From NCBI GenBank assembly GCA_025966135.1, contig JAOPVP010000007.1:1-59765 (forward strand): a stretch of DNA of 59,765 bases, given 5' to 3'. The notes beneath the pieces were generated by a model that searched no databases, was not told the DNA's origin, and saw nothing but the letters and a program-made list of their open reading frames with translations. Positions 8,371-16,350 of the stretch are shown here, piece by piece (position 1 is the stretch's first letter; every line of letters starts with the position of its first letter). This stretch comes from Frankiales bacterium. GTDB lineage: Bacteria > Actinomycetota > Actinomycetes > Mycobacteriales > SCTD01. Both the position numbers and the translations under genes were made by a program.

Positions 8371-8401
8371 CGCCAACCTCCCTACTAGGACAGCGAGGAG
8401 G

Positions 8402-8818
8402 CTAATCCCCCGTCGCGGGCCGCTCCATGACGAGGGCGCGGCTGCGACCACGGAAGACAGCCACCGTCTGCGCGCCGCGCCGCACCGTGACGTCGTACAC
8501 GCCCGAACGGCCGCGCAGGACGACCTCCACTGCCTCGGCCACGAGCACGTCGCCAGCCGTCACGGGCACGAGGAACTCGACATCTGCGCCCGACGCGACC
8601 GTCGCCCGGCCACGCGTGTTGCAGGCAAAGGCGAAAGCGCTGTCGGCCAGCAGGAACAGGTACCCGCCGTGGCAGATCCCGTGCCCGTTGGCCATGTCCG
8701 GCCTGACCGTCATGGTGGCGGTCGCGCGCCCGACGTCCACTCCGGTGATCACGATGCCCAGCGCCCGGGTCGCCACGTCCGCAGCCAGCATCCGGTCCGC
8801 CTGCTCCTGGGCGCTCAT
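8402..8818 (-). CDS. paaI: PaaI-type hotdog-fold acyl-CoA thioesterase
   Basis: A 138-residue hotdog thioesterase. The central signature NGHGICHGGYLFLLADSAFA (about residues 44-63) contains the Asn, HGG and Asp residues of PaaI-family enzymes, which hydrolyse (hydroxy)phenylacetyl-CoA and related thioesters. It lies 31 nt upstream of fasR in the same direction, so it may be cotranscribed with the fatty-acid locus. No phenylacetate catabolic genes are visible, so an acyl-CoA housekeeping role is equally possible. Confidence 0.85.
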   Translation of the reverse strand: MSAQEQADRMLAADVATRALGIVITGVDVGRATATMTVRPDMANGHGICHGGYLFLLADSAFAFACNTRGRATVASGADVEFLVPVTAGDVLVAEAVEVVLRGRSGVYDVTVRRGAQTVAVFRGRSRALVMERPATGD

Positions 8819-8840
8819 GCTGCGACCCTAGGGGGTACGA

Positions 8841-8876
8841 CGAAGGCCGCTCCCTCCAGAGAGGGAGCGGCCTTCG
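8841..8876 (-). terminator. Intrinsic-type hairpin downstream of yceI
   Basis: A perfect 16-bp stem (CGAAGGCCGCTCCCTC pairing with GAGGGAGCGGCCTTCG) with a 4-nt CAGA loop. It starts 13 nt past the yceI stop and lies before paaI. There is no U-tract, as is common for high-GC terminators. Confidence 0.85.
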
Positions 8877-8888
8877 CCCGCTGTCGTA

Positions 8889-9446
8889 CTAGGCGGACTT
8901 GATGGCCGAGACGTCGAACTCGAGGTTGACCTTGTCGCTGATGAGGACGCCCCCGGTCTCGAGGGCAGCGTTGTACGTCAGGCCCCAGTCCTTACGGCTG
9001 AGACTGGCCTTGCCCTCGAAGCCGGCGCGGAGGTTGCCGTACGGGTCCTTGGCCGTGCCGGTGTGCTCCCAGGTGACCGTGACGGGGTGCGTCACGTCCT
9101 TGATGGTCAGGTCACCGGTCAGCTCGAAGTTGTCGTCGTCGACCGGCTTGACCGACGTGCTCACGAACGTGGCCTTGGGGTGCGTCGCGGCGTCGAAGAA
9201 GTCGCTGGTACGCAGGTGGTCGTCGCGCTGCGGCTGGCCCGTGGTGACGCTGGCAAGGTCGAAGCTCAGGGTCACGGTGCTCTTCGTGGGGTCCTCGAAG
9301 TCGAGATGGACGCTGCCCTCGAAGGTCTCGAAGGAGCCGCGGACCTTGGTCACCATCGCGTGCCGGGCGGTGAAACCGAGGCGCGTGTGCGCCGGGTCGA
9401 GGGTGTACGTGCCGGTCAGGTCAGAAGTCGTGAGTGCGGTCGTCAT
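8889..9446 (-). CDS. YceI-family lipid-binding protein
   Basis: A 185-residue single-domain YceI lipocalin-like barrel that binds isoprenoid or other amphiphilic chains in known structures. Family landmarks are YTLDPAHTRLGFTARHAMVTKVRG near the N-terminus, then HLRTSDFFDAATHPKATFVS and LTIKDVTHPVT. There is no signal peptide, so it is probably cytoplasmic, as is usual for actinobacterial members. The ATG at 9444-9446 is followed immediately by the conserved domain. It has its own promoter (9493-9521) and terminator (8841-8876). Confidence 0.9.
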   Translation of the reverse strand: MTTALTTSDLTGTYTLDPAHTRLGFTARHAMVTKVRGSFETFEGSVHLDFEDPTKSTVTLSFDLASVTTGQPQRDDHLRTSDFFDAATHPKATFVSTSVKPVDDDNFELTGDLTIKDVTHPVTVTWEHTGTAKDPYGNLRAGFEGKASLSRKDWGLTYNAALETGGVLISDKVNLEFDVSAIKSA

Positions 9447-9492
9447 GAGGGTCTCCAGGGGGGGGTAAGGGAGGTTCTTGCTCGTGCAACTA

Positions 9493-9521
9493 ACCCTATC
9501 CCCTTTTTATTGCCTGTTCAA
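9493..9521 (-). promoter_or_regulatory. Predicted housekeeping promoter of yceI
   Basis: On the minus strand, TTGAAC (9516-9521), a 17-nt spacer and TAGGGT (9493-9498). Both boxes fit the actinobacterial housekeeping sigma consensus. A second GTTCAAC copy (9531-9537) sits 15 nt from the one covering the -35 box and could be an operator half-site. Confidence 0.6.
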
Positions 9522-9552
9522 CAATTTCTGGTTCAACGGCATGAGGCCCCGC

Positions 9553-9837
9553 TCACAGGTCCTCGAAGTGCTCGACGCGGGGCGCCTCGGCGAAGTGCGG
9601 GCCGATGAGAGCGCGCCAGTCGCCGAACCGGGGGCTGGCGCGGAACTCCTCGTGGGCGGCCAGCGAGTCCCACTCCACGAGCAGCACGAAGCGGGTCGGC
9701 GTCTCCACCCCCCGAGTCATGCGGACGCTGCGGCAGCCCGCGCTGCCCGCAATGAGCGCGCGAGCCTGGGCATAGGCGGCTGAGAAGGCCTGCTCCGCGC
9801 CTGGCGTGACGTCGATGAGGGCGACTTCGACAACCAT
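9553..9837 (-). CDS. Antibiotic biosynthesis monooxygenase (ABM) domain protein
   Basis: A 94-residue dimeric ferredoxin-like (ABM/YgiN) domain. It has the typical arrangement: N-terminal VVEVALIDVTPGAEQAF, then GCRSVRMTRGVETPTRFVLLVEW and the helix DSLAAHEEFRASPRF, ending in VEHFEDL. Such small proteins act on quinones, haem or unknown substrates, and no catalytic residue pattern narrows it here. It is divergent from the SDR gene at 9887. Confidence 0.82.
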   Translation of the reverse strand: MVVEVALIDVTPGAEQAFSAAYAQARALIAGSAGCRSVRMTRGVETPTRFVLLVEWDSLAAHEEFRASPRFGDWRALIGPHFAEAPRVEHFEDL

Positions 9838-9873
9838 GTCCCCAGCCTCTCAGATCCGCCCGGCCAACCCGGT

Positions 9874-9879
9874 TAGGGT
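9874..9879 (+). promoter_or_regulatory. -10 box suggesting a leaderless SDR transcript
   Basis: TAGGGT lies only 7 nt before the ATG at 9887 and no Shine-Dalgarno sequence fits. This spacing is what a leaderless actinobacterial mRNA would show. No clear -35 box is present. Confidence 0.4.
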
Positions 9880-9886
9880 CCGCAGC

Positions 9887-10645
9887 ATGGGACTGTTCGA
9901 CCTCACGGGCAAGAAGGCGCTGGTCACGGGTGGCACCCGCGGAATCGGGCTGATGATCGCTCGCGGCCTGCTCGACGCCGGGGCCTCCGTCACCGTCAGC
10001 TCACGTGACCCGAGCGCCTGCGAGCAGGCACGCCAAGAGCTCTCGCCGTACGGCGAGGTCATTGCTGTTCCTGCCGACCTGTCCACCGAGGTCGAGTGCC
10101 GGCGGCTCGCCGCGACCGTCCGAGGCCCGCTGCACATCCTGGTCAACAACGCCGGTGCGACCTGGGGTGCGCCGCTCGAGGAGTTCCCCGAGTCGGCCTG
10201 GGACAAGGCCCTCAACCTCAACCTCAAGGGCCCGTTCTTCTTGACCCGTGCGCTGCTGCCCCGGCTCGAGGACGCAGCCAGCGACGACGACCCGGCGCGG
10301 GTGATCAACATCGGGAGCATCGACGGGCTACGGGTCCCGGCGTTGCCGACCTACTCCTACTCCTCGAGCAAGGCCGCGATGCACATGCTCACCAAGGTGC
10401 TGGCCAAGGAGCTCGGACCCAGGCGAATCACGGTCAACGCCATCGCGCCCGGACCGTTCGAGTCCAAGATGATGGCCGCGACCCTCGACGCGTTCGGCGA
10501 CGCGATCGCCGCCTCTGCCCCGCTGGGACGGATCGGCCGGCCCGATGACATGGCCGGCACAGCGGTGTTCCTGTCGAGCCGGGCGGGGTCCTACGTGACG
10601 GGTGCGATCATCCCGGTCGACGGCGGGATCGCGACGACGGTCTAG
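9887..10645 (+). CDS. SDR-family NAD(P)-dependent oxidoreductase
   Basis: A 252-residue classical short-chain dehydrogenase: TGGTRGIG cofactor loop (residues 14-21), NNAG (87-90), catalytic Ser144 (INIGSIDG), Tyr158 and Lys162 (YSSSK), and C-terminal VDGG. The start MGLFDLTGKKALVTGG is chosen over upstream in-frame ATGs because it fits the family N-terminus and a leaderless promoter. Likely a 3-oxoacyl-ACP reductase-like or gluconate-5-dehydrogenase-like enzyme; the substrate is unknown. Its stop overlaps the convergent small gene's stop at CTAG. Confidence 0.88.
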   Translation: MGLFDLTGKKALVTGGTRGIGLMIARGLLDAGASVTVSSRDPSACEQARQELSPYGEVIAVPADLSTEVECRRLAATVRGPLHILVNNAGATWGAPLEEFPESAWDKALNLNLKGPFFLTRALLPRLEDAASDDDPARVINIGSIDGLRVPALPTYSYSSSKAAMHMLTKVLAKELGPRRITVNAIAPGPFESKMMAATLDAFGDAIAASAPLGRIGRPDDMAGTAVFLSSRAGSYVTGAIIPVDGGIATTV

Positions 10646-10779
10646 CCGTGCTGCTTCGCGAAGCAGCCGCGGCAGAGGGCCACCTGGGTCCCGATCAGGC
10701 GGTAGAGCCGACCGACGCTGCTGCAGTGGTCGCACCCTTCCAGGACCTGCGGGACGGGGCCGGTGAGGTCGATGGTCAT
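10642..10779 (-). CDS. 45-residue CxxC/CxxC small protein
   Basis: A very small ORF with two Cys pairs, CDHC and CRGC, spaced by 17 residues, which looks like a minimal zinc knuckle. The body is MTIDLTGPVPQVLEG, then CDHCSSVGRLYRLIGTQVAL, then CRGCFAKQHG. The start at 10777-10779 is preferred because the upstream in-frame extension is Arg-rich, non-coding-looking sequence. Small paired-Cys proteins of this size are common in actinobacteria and uncharacterised. It converges on the SDR gene with overlapping stops. Confidence 0.65.
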   Translation of the reverse strand: MTIDLTGPVPQVLEGCDHCSSVGRLYRLIGTQVALCRGCFAKQHG

Positions 10780-10873
10780 GCTCAGATCATCCGCTCCGAG
10801 CCGGGTGGCGCGCGCCCGCCGTGCGGCCCCACTTCGCATGCTCCGACGGGCCTGCAGGGCTGGTCCGTCCGGC

Positions 10874-11371
10874 CTACAGGAAGGCGGCGGTCGAGCCACC
10901 CAGTGGCATCGGGTCGATGCCCAGCTTGGCGTGGTCCCACGACCTGATCCGGTCCACGTCGACCCGGACGGCGACCCGCTTGTTGAGCATCATCTCGACG
11001 AACGGACGCATCTGCTCGGTGTAGGGCCCGGTGTAGCGCTCCCACACGCTGACCCCGACCGCCCAGAGCGCATCCGGGTCGTCCACGACGACGGCGTGCC
11101 CCTCGAGCGAGATGCCCTTGAGCTCGTTGTAGGTGTGACCGCTCTCGATGAGCACCGTGATGCGGTCGTCGCGGCGCAGGTTGACGACCTTCTGCGACCG
11201 GCCCTTGGTCTCGAACCAGATCTGACCGTCGATCACGGCGAACCACATGGCCACCAGGTGCGGCACGCCGTCGGGACCGATGGTGGCCATCGTGGCGGTG
11301 CGGCTCTGGTCGATGAAGGCGACGATCTCGTCGTCGGTCAGGGTGATCTGCGCGCGCTGGTTAGTCCCCAT
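10874..11371 (-). CDS. PPOX-class flavin/F420-dependent oxidoreductase
   Basis: A 165-residue split-barrel protein of the pyridoxamine-phosphate-oxidase-like superfamily. The sequence TATMATIGPDGVPHLVAMWF (from about residue 25) is the cofactor-binding strand-turn seen in Rv1155-type F420-dependent enzymes, and KGRSQKVVNLRRDDRITVLI follows. Reductase activity on an unknown substrate is inferred from the family. The ATG at 11369-11371 fits the family N-terminus. Confidence 0.85.
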   Translation of the reverse strand: MGTNQRAQITLTDDEIVAFIDQSRTATMATIGPDGVPHLVAMWFAVIDGQIWFETKGRSQKVVNLRRDDRITVLIESGHTYNELKGISLEGHAVVVDDPDALWAVGVSVWERYTGPYTEQMRPFVEMMLNKRVAVRVDVDRIRSWDHAKLGIDPMPLGGSTAAFL

Positions 11372-11396
11372 CCGCCGAACTTAACAGCAACGCGTT

Positions 11397-12203
11397 CTAC
11401 ACCAGCAGCCGTGCCGCGTCGCTCACGCGAGCCCGCAGCAACACCGCCTCGTGGGCGAAGGCCCGCTGGTGCTGCACGTACTCCGCACGTCCCTGCTCGG
11501 TGTCGACCTCGACCGGCGTCAGACCGAGCGCCGAGAAGTCGTACGGGGACGCCCTCATGTCGAGGGTGCGCACCCGGCGGGCCAGATCGAAGCAGTCGGC
11601 CACGATCTCGGAGGCGACCCAGGGCACCAGCTTGTAGGACCACTTGTACAGGTCCATGTTGGCGTGCAGGCAGCCGCCCTGTTCGAGGTCGGCCTGGTCC
11701 TCCCGCCGAGGTTGCAAGAGGTTCAGCGGCCGGGCCGACGGGGTGAAGAACCGAAAGGCGTCATGGTGCGAGCAGCGCAGGGGAAGGCTCTCCACCACAG
11801 CGGCGGTTCCTTTGTCCCCCAGGCGAAGCGGCCACGCGCGGTGCCGCGGTTCTTCGCGGTAGACCATCGCCCACTCGTGGAGCCCGAAGCAGCCGAACTG
11901 CGGTGGGCGGGAAGCCGTGCGGTCGAGCAGCTGGGCGATCCACGATGCCGATCGCGCGACCCGGTCGGGCGGGTGGTCGAGCCAGGGCTGGGCGCCCGGG
12001 AAGTCCGTAAGGGACACGCCGGCGCCGGGGCTCCAGCGCCGAAGGCGAGACGGGCGGTGCGAGTAGTAGGTGAACAAGAAGTCCTCGACCGGATGCTCCT
12101 GCCCCCGGGCCGCACGATGACGGTGGCCCTCGGTCCAGAGGTCGACGCGACGGTGATGCGCGTCCTGCCGCGCCGACCACTGCGAACGGGTCAGGACGGT
12201 CAC
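11397..12203 (-). CDS. Conserved actinobacterial protein, often labelled 3-methyladenine DNA glycosylase
   Basis: A 268-residue protein carrying motifs I recognise from a conserved actinobacterial family that databases usually label 3-methyladenine DNA glycosylase: EDFLFTYYSHRPSRLRRWSPG, WPLRLGDKGT, RCSHHDAFRFFTPSARPLN, GCLHANMDLYKW and LDMRASPYDFS. I see no helix-hairpin-helix or AlkA active-site pattern, so the usual name is not supported by visible motifs. The GTG at 12201-12203 overlaps the upstream stop (GTGA), implying coupled translation with the HEAR-repeat protein. Confidence 0.75.
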   Translation of the reverse strand: MTVLTRSQWSARQDAHHRRVDLWTEGHRHRAARGQEHPVEDFLFTYYSHRPSRLRRWSPGAGVSLTDFPGAQPWLDHPPDRVARSASWIAQLLDRTASRPPQFGCFGLHEWAMVYREEPRHRAWPLRLGDKGTAAVVESLPLRCSHHDAFRFFTPSARPLNLLQPRREDQADLEQGGCLHANMDLYKWSYKLVPWVASEIVADCFDLARRVRTLDMRASPYDFSALGLTPVEVDTEQGRAEYVQHQRAFAHEAVLLRARVSDAARLLV

Positions 12204-12976
12204 GACAGGATCCGGTCGCGCAGCTCGGGCCAGCTCCCGAGGCGGAGCATCACGGTGGCGACCGAGGGCACCTCCCGTGGTCGGGACCACACGTCGTAGG
12301 CCGCCGATCCCCAGCCGTGCCCGCCGGCGAAGAACTCCGTGACGGCAGCGAGGCACTCCTCGTCGGACCAGCGGCGGGGGTTGGCCAGCTTCTCCCCTCC
12401 GTGGACGGGGATGCCGGCCGCTTCGCACGCAGCCCGCCAGCTACCGAAGCGGAGCCGCACGACGGCGGCGGTGGGGTGCGCCTGCGGATCGCGGTGGCTG
12501 TCCCAGTACTCCGCAGAGACCGCCACCCGGCCCCGGGCGTTGTTCTCCCGACCCCTGGTGATCGACATCGCCTGCAGCCCGATGAGGACGGCAGACCGTG
12601 GGTAGCGCTGCTCCGGCGACAGCGTCGGCAGGATGCGCTCCTTGTCCTGGGGCCAGATCGCCTTGCGCACCTGGTCGTTGGAGACCTCGAGGGCACTCGC
12701 CACTTCCGACACCCGGGCGCTGTCCACCTGCTCCAGGAAGGTGTGGATGCGCCGACCAAGGGCGACGCTCTCGTCATCGCGGGGCTTGCGCCGTCGCACG
12801 GGCTTGGGCACCGGGAGACCGGAGCGCACGAAGATGGCCTTCGCCCGCCACAGCTCCAAGCCGTAGGCCGCCCCGGCCTCCTCCAGAGACTCGCCCTTGG
12901 CCATCCGCTGCTGCAGCCGCGCCAGGTGCGGTTCAGGGGTCGCCTGCCTGCGACGCCACGGCAGCTGCTCGGTCAT
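12200..12976 (-). CDS. Homing-endonuclease-associated (HEAR) repeat DNA-binding protein
   Basis: A 258-residue protein of unknown function. The C-terminal half has two repeats of the HEAR/HNH-repeat type: EYWDSHRDPQAHPTAAVVRL ending FGSWRAACEAAGI, and RWSDEECLAAVTEFFAGG ending LGSWPELRDRI. Both end in the LGSW/FGSW signature. The N-terminal half holds basic, helical segments (AARLQQRMAKGESLEEAGAAYG-like and VRRRKPRDDE) that look like helix-turn-helix regions. No HNH or LAGLIDADG nuclease core is visible, so it is likely a DNA-binding regulator, not a nuclease. The ATG is at 12974-12976. Confidence 0.7.
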   Translation of the reverse strand: MTEQLPWRRRQATPEPHLARLQQRMAKGESLEEAGAAYGLELWRAKAIFVRSGLPVPKPVRRRKPRDDESVALGRRIHTFLEQVDSARVSEVASALEVSNDQVRKAIWPQDKERILPTLSPEQRYPRSAVLIGLQAMSITRGRENNARGRVAVSAEYWDSHRDPQAHPTAAVVRLRFGSWRAACEAAGIPVHGGEKLANPRRWSDEECLAAVTEFFAGGHGWGSAAYDVWSRPREVPSVATVMLRLGSWPELRDRILS

Positions 12977-13054
12977 GTCCCTATTGTCGTACGACGGCGT
13001 CGAGCGCACGGACACCTGTGCAGGAGTCGTGGCTGCGTGTTGTAGGCAGGAGTC

Positions 13055-13849
13055 ATGCAGCAGCCCGCAGCCGCCGCCGCGAGTGACGTGACCCTTCGCC
13101 GCGACAAGGCCCTCATCCTCCAAGGCGTCGACCTCACCGTGCGCGATGGCGAGCGGTGGGCGCTGCTCGGCCAGAACGGGTGCGGCAAGACCACCTTGCT
13201 GTCGCTGCTGGGGGCCCTCCAGCACCCGACGAGCGGCACCGTGGACGTGCTGGGCCATCGCCTCGGCCAGGTGGACATCTTCGGCGTCCTCTGGCCGCGG
13301 ATCGGCCACGTGCAGGGGCGGCACCGGCCGTCGGGGCGGTTGACCTCGCTCCAGCTCGTGCTCACGGGGCTCACCGGCACCAACGGACTGCGGCTGCGCT
13401 GGGAGCCCACCCTCGCGCAGCTGTCCTCGGCGTCGGACAGCCTTGAGGCGATGGGCGTCGCCGGCCTCGCCGACCGGGACTGGGCGACGCTTTCCAACGG
13501 AGAGCAACGACGCGTCCTGATCGCGCGGGCCTTGGTGAAGATGCCGGACCTGTTGCTGCTCGACGAGCCAGCGGCCGGTCTCGACCTGCCCTCCCGGGAG
13601 CACCTCGTCGACGCCCTCGACGCGCTGGCCCAGGGGCGGCCGGACCTCCCATCAGTGCTGGTGAGCCACCACGTGGAGGAGCTGCCGTCGAGCACGACGC
13701 ACGCCGCTCTGATGCGGGACGGACGCATCATCGCCTCTGGTCCCGCGCAGGAAGTCCTCACCTCCGAGCCGATGTCCCGGTGCTTCGCACTTCCACTGCA
13801 CGTACGGTATGAGGAAGGCCGTTGGTCGGCCCGACGAGTAGTCCGGTAG
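13055..13849 (+). CDS. Stand-alone ABC ATPase
   Basis: A 264-residue ABC ATPase: Walker A GQNGCGKTT, signature LSNGEQRR (LSGGQ variant), Walker B LLLLDEPAAGLD, and H-loop His in VSHHVEE. No permease or binding protein is adjacent, and it ends 14 nt before the molybdoenzyme gene. YlmA/ModF-like single ATPases of this type exist without membrane partners. A link to molybdate or cofactor supply for the next gene is tempting but unproved. Confidence 0.85.
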   Translation: MQQPAAAAASDVTLRRDKALILQGVDLTVRDGERWALLGQNGCGKTTLLSLLGALQHPTSGTVDVLGHRLGQVDIFGVLWPRIGHVQGRHRPSGRLTSLQLVLTGLTGTNGLRLRWEPTLAQLSSASDSLEAMGVAGLADRDWATLSNGEQRRVLIARALVKMPDLLLLDEPAAGLDLPSREHLVDALDALAQGRPDLPSVLVSHHVEELPSSTTHAALMRDGRIIASGPAQEVLTSEPMSRCFALPLHVRYEEGRWSARRVVR

Positions 13850-13863
13850 TGGCAGGAGCAGGC

Positions 13864-16140
13864 GTGGCGAGCAAGGCACCTCGCGGGGACAGGGACGACG
13901 CGGGGATGCGGGTCAGCCCCCCCAAGGACCACGCGGCAGGTCTCCCAGCCGTGGTGGTGAGCATGCGGGACGGCCTGCAGCAGATGGGCATTCGGCGCAC
14001 CGCGCTCACCCTTCTCAAGGTCAACCAGGCGGACGGTTTCGACTGCCCTGGCTGCGCCTGGCCTGAGCACAAGAAGCGCAAGCACGCGGAGTTCTGCGAG
14101 AACGGCGCGAAGGCAGTCGCCGAGGAGGCGACGTTGCGACGGGTCGACCGCGCCTTCTTCGCCGCTCACTCGGTGCACGACCTGGACAGCAAGAGCGAGC
14201 ACTGGCTGGGGCAGCAAGGCCGCCTCACCGAGCCGATGTACAAGCCCGCGGGCAGCGACCATTACCAGCCGATCTCCTGGGACGACGCGCTCGACCTGGT
14301 GGCAGCCGAGCTGAAGGCCTTGCCGAGCCCTGATGCTGCCGCGTTCTACACGTCGGGGCGCACCAGCAACGAGGCCGCCTTCGTCTACCAGCTCGTGGCG
14401 CGACTGTTCGGCACGAACAACCTCCCCGACTGCTCCAACATGTGCCATGAGTCGAGCGGCGTGGCTCTCGGCGAGACCCTGGGGATCGGCAAGGGGACCG
14501 TGTCGCTCGACGACGTCGAGAACGCCGACCTGATCCTGGTTGTAGGGCAGAACCCGGGCACCAACCACCCGCGGATGCTGACGACGCTCGAGAACGCCAA
14601 GGGCAACGGCGCGACCATCGTGGCCGTCAACCCCTTGCCCGAGGCCGGTTTGCGGCGGTTCAAGAACCCGCAGACGATCCGCGGGGTCGTCGGGCACGGC
14701 ACCGCGCTCGAGGACCTGTTCCTGCAGATCCGTCTCAACGGCGACCTCGCCCTCTTCCAAGCGCTCGGGCTTCTTCTGCTCGAGGCCGAGGACGCCGCCC
14801 CAGGGACCGTGCTCGACCAGCCGTTCATCGCCGAGCACACCAGCGGCTTCGAGGCCCACTCGGCCCACCTTCGGCAGCTGTCCTGGGACGACGTGCTGGC
14901 CTCGACCGGGCTGACGCGCGAAGAGGTCGAGCAGCTGCGTGACCTGGTCCTGGCCTCCCGCAACGTGATCGTCTGCTGGGCCATGGGTCTGACGCAGCAC
15001 AAGAATGCGGTGGAGACGATCCGGGAGGTCGTCAACGTCCTCCTGCTGCGAGGCAGCATAGGCCGACCCGGTGCCGGCGTATGTCCTGTCCGCGGCCACA
15101 GCAACGTCCAGGGCGACCGGACGATGGGGATCTGGGAGAAGCCACCCGCAGCCTTCCTCGACGCGCTCGGCACCGAGTTCGGCTTCGTGCCGCCCCGGAA
15201 GAACGGCCATGACGTCGTCGACACGATCCGCGCGATGCGCGACGGTCAGGTACAGGTGTTCATGGCCTGTGGCGGCAACTTCGCGGCTGCCACGCCCGAC
15301 ACCAACGCGACTCACGACGCGTTGCGGCGCTGCCGGCTGACCGTGCAGATGTCGACCAAGCTCAACCGCTCACACGTCGTCACGGGCGCAGCGGCGCTGA
15401 TCCTCCCGGTGCTCGGACGGACCGAAAGGGATCGCACGTCAGCCGGCGACCAGGTGGTCTCGGTCGAGGACTCGATGAGCAGCGTGCACACGAGCAGGGG
15501 GACGCTGCCGCCGGCCTCGGAGCACCTGCGCAGCGAGGTCTCCGTCCTCTGCGGGCTCGGGCACCGGCTGGCCCCGGGAGGGGCCGACTGGACGGCGATG
15601 GCGACCGACTACGCCGTCGTACGCGGTCATGTCTCACGGGTGATCCCGGGCTTCGAGGACTTCGAGGAGCGGCTCACCGACGGTTTCGTGCTGCCGCTCC
15701 CTCCTCGCGAGCGGGAGTGGCACACCGCCACCGGGAAGGCGCAGTTCACGGTCAACACCCTCGAGGTGATGCGGCTGCCACCGGGCCGGCTGATCCTTCA
15801 GACCATCCGCTCGCACGACCAGTACAACACCACCATGTACGGGCGGGACGACCGGTACCGCGGCATCAAGGACGGGCGCCGCGTGCTGTTCGTCAGCCCC
15901 GCCGACCTGGCATCACGTGGACTCGAGGACGGTCAGCACGTCGACATCGTCAGCGAGTGGCCGGACGGCGTCGAGCGACGGGCGGCGCGCTTCCGGCTGG
16001 TGTCCTACCCGACTGCGGTCGACTGCTGCGCCGCCTACTTCCCCGAGACGAATGTGCTCGTGCCGCTGGACAGCACGGCGGACCGCAGTGGCACGCCGAC
16101 GTCGAAGTCCGTCATCGTGCGCCTGGAGCCAGCGGCCTGA
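13864..16140 (+). CDS. FdhF/YdeP-family molybdopterin oxidoreductase
   Basis: A 758-residue Mo-bis-MGD enzyme of the formate-dehydrogenase-alpha-like FdhF/YdeP family. The N-terminal DCPGCAWP plus EFCENG (Cys61, Cys64, Cys78) is a three-Cys cluster typical of this family. Cys194 in NMCHESSG is a candidate Mo ligand, and no selenocysteine codon is involved. PGTNHPRML and GRPGAGVCPVRGHSNVQGDRT are cofactor-binding regions, and a molybdopterin-dinucleotide-binding domain follows at the C-terminus (QTIRSHDQYNTTMYG). The GTG at 13864 is preferred over an upstream TTG because AGGAG lies 5 nt before it. No fdhD or electron-transfer subunit is nearby. YdeP is linked to acid resistance in E. coli; the role here is unknown. 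Confidence 0.88.
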   Translation: MASKAPRGDRDDAGMRVSPPKDHAAGLPAVVVSMRDGLQQMGIRRTALTLLKVNQADGFDCPGCAWPEHKKRKHAEFCENGAKAVAEEATLRRVDRAFFAAHSVHDLDSKSEHWLGQQGRLTEPMYKPAGSDHYQPISWDDALDLVAAELKALPSPDAAAFYTSGRTSNEAAFVYQLVARLFGTNNLPDCSNMCHESSGVALGETLGIGKGTVSLDDVENADLILVVGQNPGTNHPRMLTTLENAKGNGATIVAVNPLPEAGLRRFKNPQTIRGVVGHGTALEDLFLQIRLNGDLALFQALGLLLLEAEDAAPGTVLDQPFIAEHTSGFEAHSAHLRQLSWDDVLASTGLTREEVEQLRDLVLASRNVIVCWAMGLTQHKNAVETIREVVNVLLLRGSIGRPGAGVCPVRGHSNVQGDRTMGIWEKPPAAFLDALGTEFGFVPPRKNGHDVVDTIRAMRDGQVQVFMACGGNFAAATPDTNATHDALRRCRLTVQMSTKLNRSHVVTGAAALILPVLGRTERDRTSAGDQVVSVEDSMSSVHTSRGTLPPASEHLRSEVSVLCGLGHRLAPGGADWTAMATDYAVVRGHVSRVIPGFEDFEERLTDGFVLPLPPREREWHTATGKAQFTVNTLEVMRLPPGRLILQTIRSHDQYNTTMYGRDDRYRGIKDGRRVLFVSPADLASRGLEDGQHVDIVSEWPDGVERRAARFRLVSYPTAVDCCAAYFPETNVLVPLDSTADRSGTPTSKSVIVRLEPAA

Positions 16141-16350
16141 CCTTCAGCGGGCGGTGCCACGGACGCTGCCACGCAACGTGTCCGCACCGCCCGGCAGCAC
16201 GACGCAGATCACACGGCGCTCTCCTGCAACCCATTCCTCGAAGCCGGCGTAGCAGCTGCGACGGCAGGCGCCCGAAGGGGGAACGGCTCGTCACCTGTTC
16301 GAGGCTTAAAGGAATTGCTGCACCCGTTCGACACCTGACGGGGAGGCGCA

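Noticed and set aside
12977..13603. Extended version of the HEAR-repeat gene
   Set aside because: It runs antisense through the ABC ATPase gene; the frame looks coding only from MTEQLPWRRR.
12973..15315. 780-residue ORF opposite the molybdoenzyme
   Set aside because: Antisense to a gene with clear molybdopterin motifs; no recognisable domain and atypical composition.
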